From Spiroplasma syrphidicola EA-1 (GTDB taxonomy: Bacteria; Bacillota_I; Bacilli_A; Mycoplasmatales; Mycoplasmataceae), in contig NC_021284.1 in NCBI RefSeq assembly GCF_000400955.1, positions 372,001 to 436,000 on the forward strand: DNA of 64,000 bases, read 5' to 3'. A model generated the notes under the pieces. It was not told where the DNA came from. It ran no database searches and saw only the letters and a list, made by a program, of their open reading frames with translations. Below are positions 45,247 to 55,041 of the stretch, piece by piece. Numbering within the stretch: the first letter of the stretch is position 1; each line of letters opens with the position of its first letter. The position numbers were made by a program, and so were the translations under genes.

Positions 45247-46242
45247 TGAAACATATTTTTTATGAGTAGTAATGTATTTTAGAATTTCTAATCAATTGGC
45301 TGGTCAATTCATTGCATCTTCGCTAGTTAACATATCAGTGACAAAATTGAAATTGGGAATCTTTTTTTCAACGCCTTTTGTTAATAACTGATTTAACTGG
45401 TTGATAAAATGTTTGGCTTGACTACGACTTAATAAATAAACAAGAAAGATTGTTAAAATAAAAGTATTATAGTTGTTATCAACAACATGGTTCATAACCG
45501 TTTGATAGTGGTTTGGGTCTTTAATAATCCCCAATAAAATGTTATTTAATTGTTGAGCATCCTCATCATCAAGGTTGATAAAGAAGCGATACATTCGATC
45601 ATAGTGGGCTGTTGCATTACGGAATAAGCGCATAATATTGTTGCAAATAAATAAAAAATCTTTTTCATTATCAAAGTAAAAGTTTTTTAAAATTGCCGTG
45701 TTATCCTTAAAGGTATGCATCATTTTTATTGCTTCATTCAAATCAATAAAATTAATAATAATAAAAAGTGGGTATAGTTTTACTTGATGGTAAGGTTTTA
45801 AGTAGGTTGCCCCTAAATAAATATGTTTTTCAATAATTCTAATAATATTATCTTGGGCATTTGGATTAGGGTAAAAATAATCAAATTGTTTTAAAATATT
45901 TGGACATTCAATGTTCCCTTGAATAATAATATTTGAACGTAGTTTGTGTTCAAAATAACCAAAAAATTGGTAGTATAAAGTTGCTAAATTACGATCAAAA
46001 TAATAAATTGCTAAAATATCTTTTTCGGTTAAGGGGGCAATTAAGTGGTTATGGGCATCTAAAAATTGCGGAATAAAAGTATGGAATAATCGGAAGTAAC
46101 CATAATTAGTAATAATATGGGCTAATTCATTTTTATTTTCAATTGTAAATCCTCGTTGTTCTAAAAAAGTAATTTGTTGATTAATATCGATAAATTCTTC
46201 ACCATTAATGGCATGGTTATTAATTAAATGCTTCTTGCTCAT
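45244..46242 (-). CDS. Abi-like (Abi_2/AbiD/AbiF family) HEPN protein
   Basis: A 332-residue protein of the abortive-infection Abi_2 family, known from lactococcal phage-defence genes. The N-terminal block ITFLEQRGFTIENKNEL with INYGYFRLF-like TNYGYFRLFHTF, the LAIYYFDRNLATLYYQFFGYFEHKLR core and LRFRNATAHYDR-type segment are family-like. RNATAH (Arg208 to His213) fits the HEPN ribonuclease motif R-x4-H. The ATG at 46242 is chosen because GGAG is eight bases upstream; the ATG at 46248 is too close. It stands alone, without toxin, antitoxin or restriction partner. TGA Trp codons lengthen it past 45304. Defence function is inferred from family. Confidence 0.85.
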
Positions 46243-46327
46243 TGACATTACTCCTTGTTCACATTTATTATAACTGATAATTCTTTGCTTACCAGAACAA
46301 TAACTTAATAATTTCTTTATTTTAATA

Positions 46328-46355
46328 TTGTTTTAACCTTGAAAAGCGATATAAT
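46328..46355 (+). promoter_or_regulatory. promoter of mreB
   Basis: TTGTTT (46328-46333) and TATAAT (46350-46355) are 16 bases apart; AAGGAGG lies before the mreB ATG. Confidence 0.75.
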
Positions 46356-46378
46356 AAAACTTAAGGAGGAATTGGCGC

Positions 46379-47419
46379 ATGGCAGTATTTAATACAAAAA
46401 AACCTAATTTCATTTCGATGGACTTAGGGACATCATATACCTTAGTTTATGTCGCAGGAACTGGTGTTGTTTATAATGAACCATCAATTGTTGCATACCG
46501 AATTAAAGATAACCATATTATTGCAGTCGGGAACGAGGCTTATAAAATGATTGGAAAGGGTAATAAAGCAATTAGAATTATTCGTCCAATGGAAGATGGA
46601 GTTATTACTGATATTCGTGCTACAGAAGCACAATTAAGATATATTTTTAATCGTTTACGTATTGCAAAACAATTAAAAGGTTCAGTTATGTTATTAGCAT
46701 GTCCATCAACAGTTACCGAGTTAGAAAAAAATGCTTTAAAGAAAATTGCAACTAATTTAGGGGCAGAAAAAGTATTTGTCGAAGAAGAAGTTAAAATGGC
46801 TGCCCTTGGTGGGGGAGTTGATATTTATAAACCAGTTGGTAATTTAGTAATTGATAGTGGGGGAGGAACCACTGACGTTGCTGTTTTATCATCAGGAGAC
46901 CTAGTTTTATCAAAATCAGTTAAAGTAGCTGGGAATTTATTTAATGAAGAAATTTTAAAATATATTCGTAGCCAATATGGTTTAGAAATTGGAATCAAAA
47001 CCGCTGAAATGATCAAAATGGAAATTGGATCATTAGCAAAATACTCTGATGAACGAAAAATGAAAATTTATGGTCGTGATATTGTTTCTGGGTTACCCCG
47101 TGAAATTGAAATCGGACCAGAAGAAATTCGTGAAGTTCTAAAAGTTCCTGTTTCAAGAATTATTGATTTAGTTGTGCAGGTGTTAGAAGAAACACCACCA
47201 GAATTAGCGGGAGACATTTTCCGTAATGGAATGACAATTTGTGGTGGGGGAGCCTTAATTCGCGGAATTGATAAGTATTTTGAAGATACATTACAATTAC
47301 CAGCCAAAATTGGGGAACAACCATTATTAGCCGTAATTAACGGAACAATTAAATTTGAATCAGATATTTTTGAATTGTTACGCCGTGAACAAACAAAACA
47401 ACAAGAATTAAATTATTAA
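46379..47419 (+). CDS. mreB: MreB-family actin-like protein
   Basis: MreB is a bacterial actin. Spiroplasmas have several paralogues that shape and move the helical cell without a cell wall. The 346-residue protein has the phosphate-1 loop MDLGTSYTLVYVAGTG, EEEVKMAALGGGVD, the phosphate-2 loop VIDSGGGTTDVAVLSSG, and the adenosine loop CGGGALIRGIDKYF. It begins MAVFNTKKPNFIS. No second mreB lies next to it here, so I cannot say which numbered paralogue it is. AAGGAGG is the ribosome site. It is monocistronic, with mreC, mreD and wall genes absent from the window. Confidence 0.95.
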   Translation: MAVFNTKKPNFISMDLGTSYTLVYVAGTGVVYNEPSIVAYRIKDNHIIAVGNEAYKMIGKGNKAIRIIRPMEDGVITDIRATEAQLRYIFNRLRIAKQLKGSVMLLACPSTVTELEKNALKKIATNLGAEKVFVEEEVKMAALGGGVDIYKPVGNLVIDSGGGTTDVAVLSSGDLVLSKSVKVAGNLFNEEILKYIRSQYGLEIGIKTAEMIKMEIGSLAKYSDERKMKIYGRDIVSGLPREIEIGPEEIREVLKVPVSRIIDLVVQVLEETPPELAGDIFRNGMTICGGGALIRGIDKYFEDTLQLPAKIGEQPLLAVINGTIKFESDIFELLRREQTKQQELNY

Positions 47420-47517
47420 AATAAGAATCTTTCTTGTTTTAATTTTTATTTTTATGATATTTAGTGTAAAATAAAAACGGAAAAAAAGTAAAGAGATAGT
47501 AATGGAGAGAGATAAGT

Positions 47518-48468
47518 ATGAAAAATCGTAAAGTAGTTTTAGTTGGGACTGGAGCCGTTGGAACATCATTTTTGTATTCAGCGATTAACCAAGGAATTGC
47601 CCAAGAATATATTTTAATTGACGTTAATGTTGATGCCGCTGAAGGGCAAGCATTAGATTTAGCAGATGGGAATGCTTTTTTACCACATTCATTTGCAAGT
47701 ATTCGTGTTGGGACATATAGTGACTGTCATGATGCGGATGTAATTGTGATTACAGCTGGTCGCCCACAAAAACCAGGGGAAACAAGAATTGATATGGTGG
47801 CTGATAATGCCAAAATTATGAAAAGTATTGCCTTAGAAATTAAAAAATCAGGATTTAGTGGAATTACCGTTGTTGCATCTAATCCAGTTGATATTTTAAC
47901 AACAGTTTATTATGAAGTAACTGGTTTTGATAAACATAGTATTATTGGGTCAGGAACAAGTTTAGACTCAGCGCGTTTACGTCGCTTAGTAGCGGAAAAA
48001 TTAAATGTTGGAGCAAAAGAAGTTTCAGCCGTTTTAATGGGAGAACATGGTGATTCATCAACTCCAATTTGAAGTACAGCTTCAGTAATGGGAAAACCAA
48101 TTGCCCAATATGTGGCAGAAGGAAAACTTACTGATGCACAGTTAGATGAAATTACGCAAGAAGCAATTCACATGGCTTATAAAATTATTGAGAAAAAAAG
48201 AGCAACATTCTATGGAATTGGAATTGTCTTAACTGATATTGTTCGTGCCGTGCTTTGTGATGAAAACAAAGCAATGATGGTTGGGGCCTATTTAGATGGA
48301 AACTTTGGACACCAAGGAATCTATACTGGAGTTCCAGCAATTGTTAATAATAAAGGATGATCACGTATTATTAATTGAAACTTAACAGCAAAAGAACAAG
48401 CTGGTTTTGATGCTTCATGTCAACAGTTAACAGAAGTTGTTAACCATGCCCGAGCAGCAATTAAATAA
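47518..48468 (+). CDS. ldh: L-lactate dehydrogenase
   Basis: Reduces pyruvate to lactate and regenerates NAD+ in fermentation. The 316-residue enzyme has the NAD-binding VLVGTGAVGTSFLYS, a substrate loop AGRPQKPGETR, VASNPVDILTTVYYEVTGF, and the catalytic histidine in MGEHGDSSTPIW (His177). Length is normal. The loop GRPQKPGETR fits lactate rather than malate dehydrogenase, but that distinction is not tested. It has its own terminator. GGAGAGAG is the ribosome site. Confidence 0.95.
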
Positions 48469-48473
48469 AGCAT

Positions 48474-48501
48474 AAACATATACATTAGTATATGTTTTTT
48501 T
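48474..48501 (+). terminator. terminator after ldh
   Basis: AAACATATAC, loop ATTA, GTATATGTTT and then T residues. Confidence 0.87.
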
Positions 48502-48573
48502 ATTTCTTCATAATTAAATGGTAGGAGAATTAGGGCTGTTATGATATGCTATTATTACAAAAGAGGTGAAAAA

Positions 48574-49821
48574 ATGCAACAGCCTTTGGCATATTTATTA
48601 AAACCAACAACAATTGAAGATATTATTGGCCAAGAACATTTGTTACATGAAAATGGCTTAATTCGTCGAATGGTTGCGAAAAACTATGCCTCTTCTTTAA
48701 TTTTTTATGGGGAACCAGGAATTGGTAAGAGTAGTTTAGCGCTAGCGTTGGCAAATGACTTAAAGATCCCTTATGCCGTTTTTAATGCGGAAATTGATAA
48801 AAAACAAGATTTAGAAAAGATTTTAACAACAGCAAGTAATAATGATCGCTTTATTGTTATTCTAGAGGAAATCCATCGGATGAACCGCGATAAACAAGAT
48901 ATTTTATTAAAATATCTAGAACAAGGTAATATTTTAATGTTTGCCTGCACAACGGAAAATCCTTTTTTTGTCATTAATCCGGCGATTCGTTCTCGTGCTA
49001 ATATTATTAAATTAGAACGAATTAGTGCCGAAGAAATGGCAACAGGTTTGCAACGATTAATCACTAAAAATCCACTCTTACAAAATTTAAAAATTGGTTC
49101 TGATAGTATTAATATTATTGCCAAAGCAACAAGTGGAGATTTACGTTTAGCATTAAATATTTTAGAATTATGTTTAAACTTATATGATGGTGTTGAAATT
49201 ACCCCTAAAATTTTAAAAAACATTATTCCAAATGCAAACTTATTAAATAATGCTGATGGTGATGAACATCATGATTTGAAATCAGCTTTACAAAAATCGA
49301 TTCGAGGTAGTGATGTTGATGCGGCGCTCTATTATTTTGCCCGTTTATTAGCGAGTGGTGATCATGAAGCATTAATGCGACGAATGTTAATTATCGCTTA
49401 TGAAGATATTGGCTTAGCCAATCCGGCGATTGCGATTCATGTTAAAGCGGCAATTGATGCTTTTCGTCAAATTGGTTTACCTGAAGGGCGAATTCCTTTA
49501 GGATTGGCAATTGTTGAAATGGCTTTAAGTGAAAAATCAAATAGTGCTTATTTAGCCACTGATCAAGCTTATGAAGATGTTCTAAGCGGGAAAGAATTTA
49601 AAATTCCATTGCATTTAAAAGATACCAGCTATAAATCCGCCAAAAAACTAGGGGCAGGGAAGGGTTATAAATATCCCCATGATTTTCCCAACGATTATGT
49701 TGAACAAACATATTTACCACCAGAAATGGCAGGGGTTAAATATTATGTGCCAAAGAAACATAGTATGTACGAAAAACGGATTAATGACCTTTATGAAATT
49801 TTTACCAAAACGAAAAAATAA
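48574..49821 (+). CDS. rarA: replication-associated recombination protein RarA (MgsA)
   Basis: RarA is an AAA+ ATPase related to clamp loaders that acts at stalled forks. The 415-residue protein has MQQPLAYLLKPTTIEDIIGQEHLL, Walker A GEPGIGKSSLA, the sensor TTENPFFVINPAIRSR, and the C-terminal oligomerisation part with IRGSDVDAALYYFARLLASG and MLIIAYEDIGLANP. Walker B reads VILEEIHRMN, with Glu where the family usually has Asp. The start at 48574 is set by AGAGGTG; the longer in-frame reading from 48541 runs through the ribosome site. Confidence 0.94.
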   Translation: MQQPLAYLLKPTTIEDIIGQEHLLHENGLIRRMVAKNYASSLIFYGEPGIGKSSLALALANDLKIPYAVFNAEIDKKQDLEKILTTASNNDRFIVILEEIHRMNRDKQDILLKYLEQGNILMFACTTENPFFVINPAIRSRANIIKLERISAEEMATGLQRLITKNPLLQNLKIGSDSINIIAKATSGDLRLALNILELCLNLYDGVEITPKILKNIIPNANLLNNADGDEHHDLKSALQKSIRGSDVDAALYYFARLLASGDHEALMRRMLIIAYEDIGLANPAIAIHVKAAIDAFRQIGLPEGRIPLGLAIVEMALSEKSNSAYLATDQAYEDVLSGKEFKIPLHLKDTSYKSAKKLGAGKGYKYPHDFPNDYVEQTYLPPEMAGVKYYVPKKHSMYEKRINDLYEIFTKTKK

Positions 49822-49919
49822 TTAATATTTAATAATAAAAATTAAAATAATTGGTTTTAAAAAAAATATATGATAATATTAAGTTGTTAAATTTAAAAAT
49901 AGATTTTAGGAGTGAAAAG

Positions 49920-50084
49920 ATGGCAACTGTTGTTGTAAAATCAGGCGAACCATTAGACAAAGCATTAAAACGCTTTAATAAAGTTTCTTCAGTTAAACGT
50001 AAAGAAGCACGTAAACGTGAACACTGAATGAGCAAGAAAGAAAAAAGACGCTACAAACAAGAACAATCACGTAGTTTTCGATAA
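49920..50084 (+). CDS. rpsU: 30S ribosomal protein S21
   Basis: S21 is a small basic protein of the 30S subunit near the anti-Shine-Dalgarno end of 16S rRNA. The 54-residue product reads MATVVVKSGEPLDKALKRFN, then KVSSVKRKEARKREHWMSKK and a basic end. One Trp is coded by TGA at 50025, which hides the gene in a standard-code reading. TTAGGAGTG is the ribosome site. It is followed by a terminator and stands between rarA and the convergent guaC. Confidence 0.95.
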
Positions 50085-50119
50085 AAAAAACCTTTTAAAA
50101 AGGTTTTTTTTTTTTTTTT
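50084..50119. terminator. terminator between rpsU and convergent guaC
   Basis: AAAAAACCTTTT and AAAAGGTTTTTT form a stem followed by a very long T-run (50104-50119) that reaches the guaC stop codon. Confidence 0.85.
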
Positions 50120-51080
50120 AAAAATTACTATCTTTTAAAACAACATAATCAACTTTTTTAATTGCTTCAACATCAGTTCCCCCAGCATAAGAAATTGATG
50201 ATTGTAAATCTTCGGTCATTTCTTGTAGTGTTTCAAAGATGCTACCACGAATTTCAATTAATTCTTTTTTTCCTTCAACATAGCGTTTTTCACTTTTATT
50301 GTATTCACTAGCTGAACCAAAATATTCTTTATACTGGATACCATTTTCTTCAACTTGGCTTCCTGGTGATTCTTGGTGTGCGGCAAATAAGCTTCCCACC
50401 ATACAGAAAGTTGCTCCCATTCTGATTGATTTAGCAATATCACCATTAACACGAATTCCGCCATCAGCAATAATTGGTTTTGAACTTCCTTTACTACATC
50501 ATTTAACAGCTGATAATTGCCATCCCCCAGTACCAAAACCAGTTTTTAGTTTTGTAATACATACTTTTCCCGGACCAATTCCAACTTTAGTGGCGTCAGC
50601 TCCTCATTGCTCTAAGTCGCGAACAGCTTTTGGTGTTCCAACGTTTCCGGCAATAATAAAGACGTCTTTTCCCATTTCTTTACGAATATGATGAATCATA
50701 TCACGAACGCTAAAAGCATGACCATGGGCAATATCAATTGTAATGTAGTCAGGAATTAAATTTTGTGCTTTTAGTGTTGAGACCAATTGGTAATCCTCTG
50801 GTTTAACCCCAACTGAAATGGAAGTAATTAGATTTTTTCCTTTCATTTCACGGACAAATTTAACTTGATCGACATTAAATCGATGCATAATATAAAAATA
50901 ATTTTTTTCTGCCAATTTTTGACATAATTCTTCATTAACAACAGTTGCCATATTAGAAGGAACAACAGGTAAATTAAAAGTATGTTTTCCTAATTTTACT
51001 TTTGTATTACATTCACTACGTGATTGGACAATACATAATTCTGGAATTAACTGAATATCTTCATAATCAAATGCTTTCAT
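50118..51080 (-). CDS. guaC: GMP reductase
   Basis: Converts GMP to IMP, letting the cell make adenine nucleotides from guanine salvage. The 320-residue TIM-barrel enzyme starts [20 protein letters not shown]. It has [37 protein letters not shown], the catalytic cysteine loop [39 protein letters not shown] and [14 protein letters not shown]. The Gram-positive GuaC2 type is indicated rather than IMP dehydrogenase because there is no CBS domain. Three TGA Trp codons interrupt it in standard reading. AGGTGAAAAA is upstream of the start. Confidence 0.95.
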
Positions 51081-51160
51081 TTTTTTTCACCTCACTATTT
51101 AACTTTATCATAAAATTAACAGACCCTAATTATTTTTAAATGAAAATAATTGCTTAATTT

Positions 51161-51886
51161 TTAGTGATATCTGTCAATGATGTGATAGATGTGTCAGAAG
51201 ATTGCTAAAAAAATAATTGTATTAATCGTATGGCGGATTAATTGATAACTAAAAGCAAAGGCAAAAATCCCGCCATGAAAGTTTTGAAATAAATGGTTAT
51301 TTTGATTAACATAACTACCAGGATCACTTGCTTTAATAACAAAAATACTTAAACCAAGCGATGTAATAATTCATGATAATAGCATGATGATAATAATATG
51401 ACTAAAATATTTGATTTTAATCCCAGCCGTTTTTTCAGTTAAATTATTTTGGCGAGTATAGGTTGAATATATAAGCGAGGGAAGCGCAAAAATAAAATTA
51501 AGAATAATTGTATTTAAGACAAAAGTTTCTCAGACTGCTAGATAAGGAGGTCATGTTAAGAACGATAACATTAAAAAAGCTAAAATAAAAAATAGTGTTT
51601 TTAAAAAACCAAAAAGATAGCCCACAAGAAAAAAGGGAATATAAACTAAAATAATATCAAAGGGATAGATTGTTAAAACCATAATATTACTTAAGTATTG
51701 AAATAAAATGTTAAGAGCTAATAAAAAAGCCATTATTATTATTTGGTTTAATTTAATTTTAAAAGTAAAGTGAAAACTAAGATATTTTCGGATTGTTTTT
51801 GTTTTACAAGGCGAAAAAGCATTAGAAGGATTTAGCGGTTGCTCAAGATCATAAGCCTGAGGTTTTAGGACCTGTCTATTTTTCAT
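51161..51886 (-). CDS. hypothetical membrane protein
   Basis: A 241-residue protein, unrecognised. A hydrophilic N terminus of about 45 residues (KNRQVLKPQAYDLEQPLNPS) is followed by about six hydrophobic segments (IIIMAFLLALNILFQYL, IILVYIPFFLVGYLFGFL, FILAFLMLSFLTW, ILNFIFALPSLIYS, IIIIMLLSWIITSLGL, and a last one near ATINTIIFLAIFWHI). Size and layout are compatible with an ECF-type substrate-binding membrane protein, but I see no diagnostic motif. AAAGGAAC precedes the start. TGA Trp codons from 51551 down extend it to the TAA at 51161. Confidence 0.75.
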
Positions 51887-51992
51887 ATTTAATTGTTCCT
51901 TTCACAAAATATTAATCTCTCAATATTGTATCATTTATTTTGCTTTAACAGACTCTTTTTATTAAAGAAAGGAAATTAAGAAGTTAATTATT

Positions 51993-53144
51993 TTACCTAA
52001 CAGGTACAATGGTTAAAATTAATGTTCATACAATAATGTAAGTTAAAATAATTAGGACGTTAATTGAAATATACCATTTTTTGTTGGTTTGTACCGCTTT
52101 CGTTGTTGTTGAAAAAGTAAAAAACATTAAGATAAATTGCAGGATTGTTAAAATACTGTATTGCAGATAATAGGGGTTATTGTAAATAATATGATTTAAA
52201 GAGCCGTTTTGTCGGAAAGCTAAATCGGCAAAGAAATTAATTACTAAATTAAAGTTAAGACTTCCAATTAGCCCACCAAAAGCAATCTTTTTTTTATTAT
52301 TTTTTAATAGCACAAAAGTAGATGTCAATTCTGGACAATTTGTGACAAAAGAAAGAATTATCCCGCCAACGGAAGTTTCGGGAATGCCATAGACATGGGG
52401 GAGGATATCAGCGGTTAATGATAATGAAAAAGCTAAAAAGACTAATAAAATAGTGAATAAAATAAATAGGCAAGTAATTTTTTTAATTGTTAAATGATTT
52501 TTATAATCTTTCTCACTAATTAGATCATCTGTTATTTCAAATTCAAGAGTTAAATTATTTTTAGTTTTATTTTTTTCTTTCACTATTGATATGGTAATTA
52601 CTGTAAAGTATATTATGGCAATAGAAATTAATAGTCAGGACATTTCAATTCCTGGAATTGTTAAAGATAAAAAGGGAATTAAGACTTTATTGTTTGGATA
52701 TAATAAATTTGGTAAAAAAGCAAGAAGGATAAGGGCGCTAAAAAAAGCAAATTCAAATAAAAGATTTGAATAAAATTTATTAATTTTATTAAATTTATGT
52801 TTTTTTAGAAAAATTAAACTCCCCAAGGCAAAAATAGTCATAAAAAATGAATTAGCTCCTAAAGTATTTCCAAAACTAAACTGTGGGGTATTACTAGCTC
52901 CCATTGTAAAAGCAATTGTTAATTCTGGTAAAGATGTAATAATTGCTAAAATAAGCCCCCCAGCTAATGATTGACCAATATTTTTTCTAGCTGTAAAGGC
53001 AACTAAAAAGCCTGCCATTTTAATCGCACTAAAAATAACCCCACCTGCTAAAAGTAAAAAGATTAATCAAACTAAACCTTGGGCGATAGGACCGTCGTAT
53101 AATCCCATTTTTTTAAATAAATCAACATTTCATGCATATATCAT
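51993..53144 (-). CDS. CaCA-family cation (sodium/calcium-type) antiporter
   Basis: A 383-residue membrane protein. Two copies of the Na/Ca-exchanger alpha repeat are visible: AGGLILAIITSLPELTIAF with FGNTLGANSFFMTIFALG in the N-terminal half, and VGGIILSFVTNCPELTSTF with FGGLIGSLNFNLVINFF in the C-terminal half. The PEL motif in each repeat is the conserved ion-binding acidic site. About ten hydrophobic segments and a polar loop between the halves (EKNKTKNNLTLEFEITDDLI) complete the fold. The start at 53144 is reached by reading through TGA codons; the two halves form a single frame. The ion pair exchanged cannot be told. Confidence 0.85.
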
Positions 53145-53333
53145 AATTAGAATTCTTTCTATATAAGTTTAAAATTATTATGCGTTTGTTAATTACTATT
53201 TTATTACTTATTAAAATTATATAATAAAAATTCTTTTTTTAACTACAATACAATTTATATTCAGAGTGAGAAATTGACTAATTATTTATTTAACATATAA
53301 TTAAACTATATATATAGAAGAGGTATAGATTCA

Positions 53334-54053
53334 ATGGAAACAATTGTGGAAATTAAGAATTTATCAAAAAATGTTCGGAAACGACAAATTTTAAAAAATA
53401 TTAACTTAACAATAAAACAAAATGATCGGATCGCGATTGTTGGTGCAAATGGGGCGGGGAAATCAACTTTAGTTGAAATAATTTCTGGTTCAACGCCAAA
53501 GTCACAAGGGGAAATTAAATATAATTTTAAAAGTCCTCAATTACGTCGGGCAATCGGAATTCAGTATCAACAAGGAGATTGGCCGCCAGGAATTTCAGCG
53601 AATGATGTATTAACATTTAATCGCATCTTAAAAAATAACATGTATAACTTAGAAGAATTAATTGATATTTTTGAAATTAAGGATTTTCTTAAGCAACCCT
53701 TAAGAAAATTATCAGGGGGGCAAAAACAGCGTTTTAATGCCCTATTAAGTATTATTGCGAACCCAGAGCTATTAATTTTAGATGAACTATCAACTGGGTT
53801 AGATATGAATATTCAATATAAAATTATTGCTTTTTTTAAACAGTTTTTTAGTGAGAAAGATAAAACCTTATTAATAATTTCACATAATTCAGAAGAAATT
53901 GAATTGTTAGCAAATCGATTAGTAATTATTGAAGCGGGAACAATTTTTTTAGATAAACCAATGGATTATATTATTAAGAAATGGGGATCAGTGCGAAACC
54001 TGATGATGACTTATTTTAAAGGAGAATTAGCGAATGAAAAAGATCGATTTTAA
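53334..54053 (+). CDS. ABC transporter ATP-binding protein
   Basis: A 239-residue ATPase. Walker A is GANGAGKST, the signature is LRKLSGGQKQRFNAL, Walker B is LLILDELSTGLD (a Glu-Leu variant of the usual DEP), and the H-loop is ISHNSEE. The short length without C-terminal extension fits an ABC-2 type exporter ATPase. It overlaps the permease gene by 20 bases, so the pair is coupled. A weak ribosome site (GAGG) precedes the ATG. Confidence 0.93.
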   Translation: METIVEIKNLSKNVRKRQILKNINLTIKQNDRIAIVGANGAGKSTLVEIISGSTPKSQGEIKYNFKSPQLRRAIGIQYQQGDWPPGISANDVLTFNRILKNNMYNLEELIDIFEIKDFLKQPLRKLSGGQKQRFNALLSIIANPELLILDELSTGLDMNIQYKIIAFFKQFFSEKDKTLLIISHNSEEIELLANRLVIIEAGTIFLDKPMDYIIKKWGSVRNLMMTYFKGELANEKDRF

Positions 54054-54897
54054 AGCAACAACTAATAGTTTCACCGCTGTTCTATATATTTTAAATAAGA
54101 GTTTTATTAAAACTCCAAAAGGATTTTTATTTACTTATATTTTACCAATCATTTTTTTAGTAATGTTTAAATTTATTTTTAATTCAATTGTCTTTGTTCC
54201 TGGTAATGATGAGATTAATTTGTTAATTAAACAAGTAAATCTTCTTAGTTATACCTTATTACCGCTAACTACAATGTTGATTTTGTTATCCTCTTCAATT
54301 GTTGAATGAAAGAATTCGGTCTTTTTAAAACGAATTGAAAATTCGGGAATTAGTAAGATTGCTTTTATTTTAAGCTTATGATTTTTCTATTTTATCATTT
54401 CCTTATCAGGGTTAATTTTATTATTTTTAATTTCGTTACCATTAGGGGGCCAAGATTATCTTTCTTCATTTAAATCAATGGGGTGAGGATACATTATTTT
54501 TGGTATTATTTTAATTTCATTAGTGGCAATTGCTTTATCTACTTTTATCGGAGGAATTACCTCAAGTGATGGTTTGGTCCAAGGGTTAGTGGTTGGAGTA
54601 TTCTTCATTTCAGTATTTATGGCCGGAATTTTATTATCCCCAGCAATGATTATTAAAAGTGATGTTACGCGTTATATTACTTATTTTATTCCCTTTAAAC
54701 ATCCGGTTTATGTTTTCTTATATGGTGCTTATGGTAATGCTCCAATGGATAGTTTTGAAGCAATTTATAATCATAGTAATTATACAAGAGGCTATGATTA
54801 TACCGCTGTTTGACAACCTATTTTAATTTCTTTAATTCTTATTTTTGCCTTATTGGGATTATCAACAAAAACATTTCGCTGAGCTGCCAAAAAATAA
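54034..54897 (+). CDS. ABC-2 type transporter permease
   Basis: A 287-residue membrane subunit with about six hydrophobic segments (FLFTYILPIIFLVMFKFIF, LLSYTLLPLTTMLILLSSSI, FYFIISLSGLILLFLIS, ALSTFIGGITSS, VGVFFISVFMAGILLSPAM and a C-terminal one). The cytoplasmic VEWKNSVFLKRIENSGIS segment between helices matches the coupling loop of ABC-2 permeases. It overlaps the ATPase gene. Substrate unknown. It is half the size of the permease at 14678 and has no large external domain. Confidence 0.85.
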
Positions 54898-54900
54898 TCA

Positions 54901-54927
54901 AAAGTGTAATTTAATTTCACTTTTTTT
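54901..54927 (+). terminator. terminator after the second ABC pair
   Basis: AAAGTG and CACTTT bracket an AT-rich loop and are followed by T residues. The stem is short, so confidence is moderate. Confidence 0.65.
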
Positions 54928-54991
54928 ATTTATTAGTTTTCGCCCTTTTTCCCTAAAACCCAATAAAGCAAAGGGTTGCTAAAAATTATTT

Positions 54992-55010
54992 TTCCGATAT
55001 AATAATGCTT
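54992..55010 (+). promoter_or_regulatory. promoter -10 region of the membrane gene at 55042
   Basis: Carries the same 19-base string TTTTTCCGATATAATAATG seen upstream of the MATE gene at 17708. Confidence 0.6.
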
Positions 55011-55041
55011 ATCATTTAAAAAAAAGGAAGTGATTAATTTA

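Noticed and set aside
52026-53018. Two separate minus-strand genes instead of one antiporter
   Set aside because: Both halves are in one frame joined by TGA (Trp) codons with no true stop between, and each half carries one of the two alpha repeats needed for a single exchanger.
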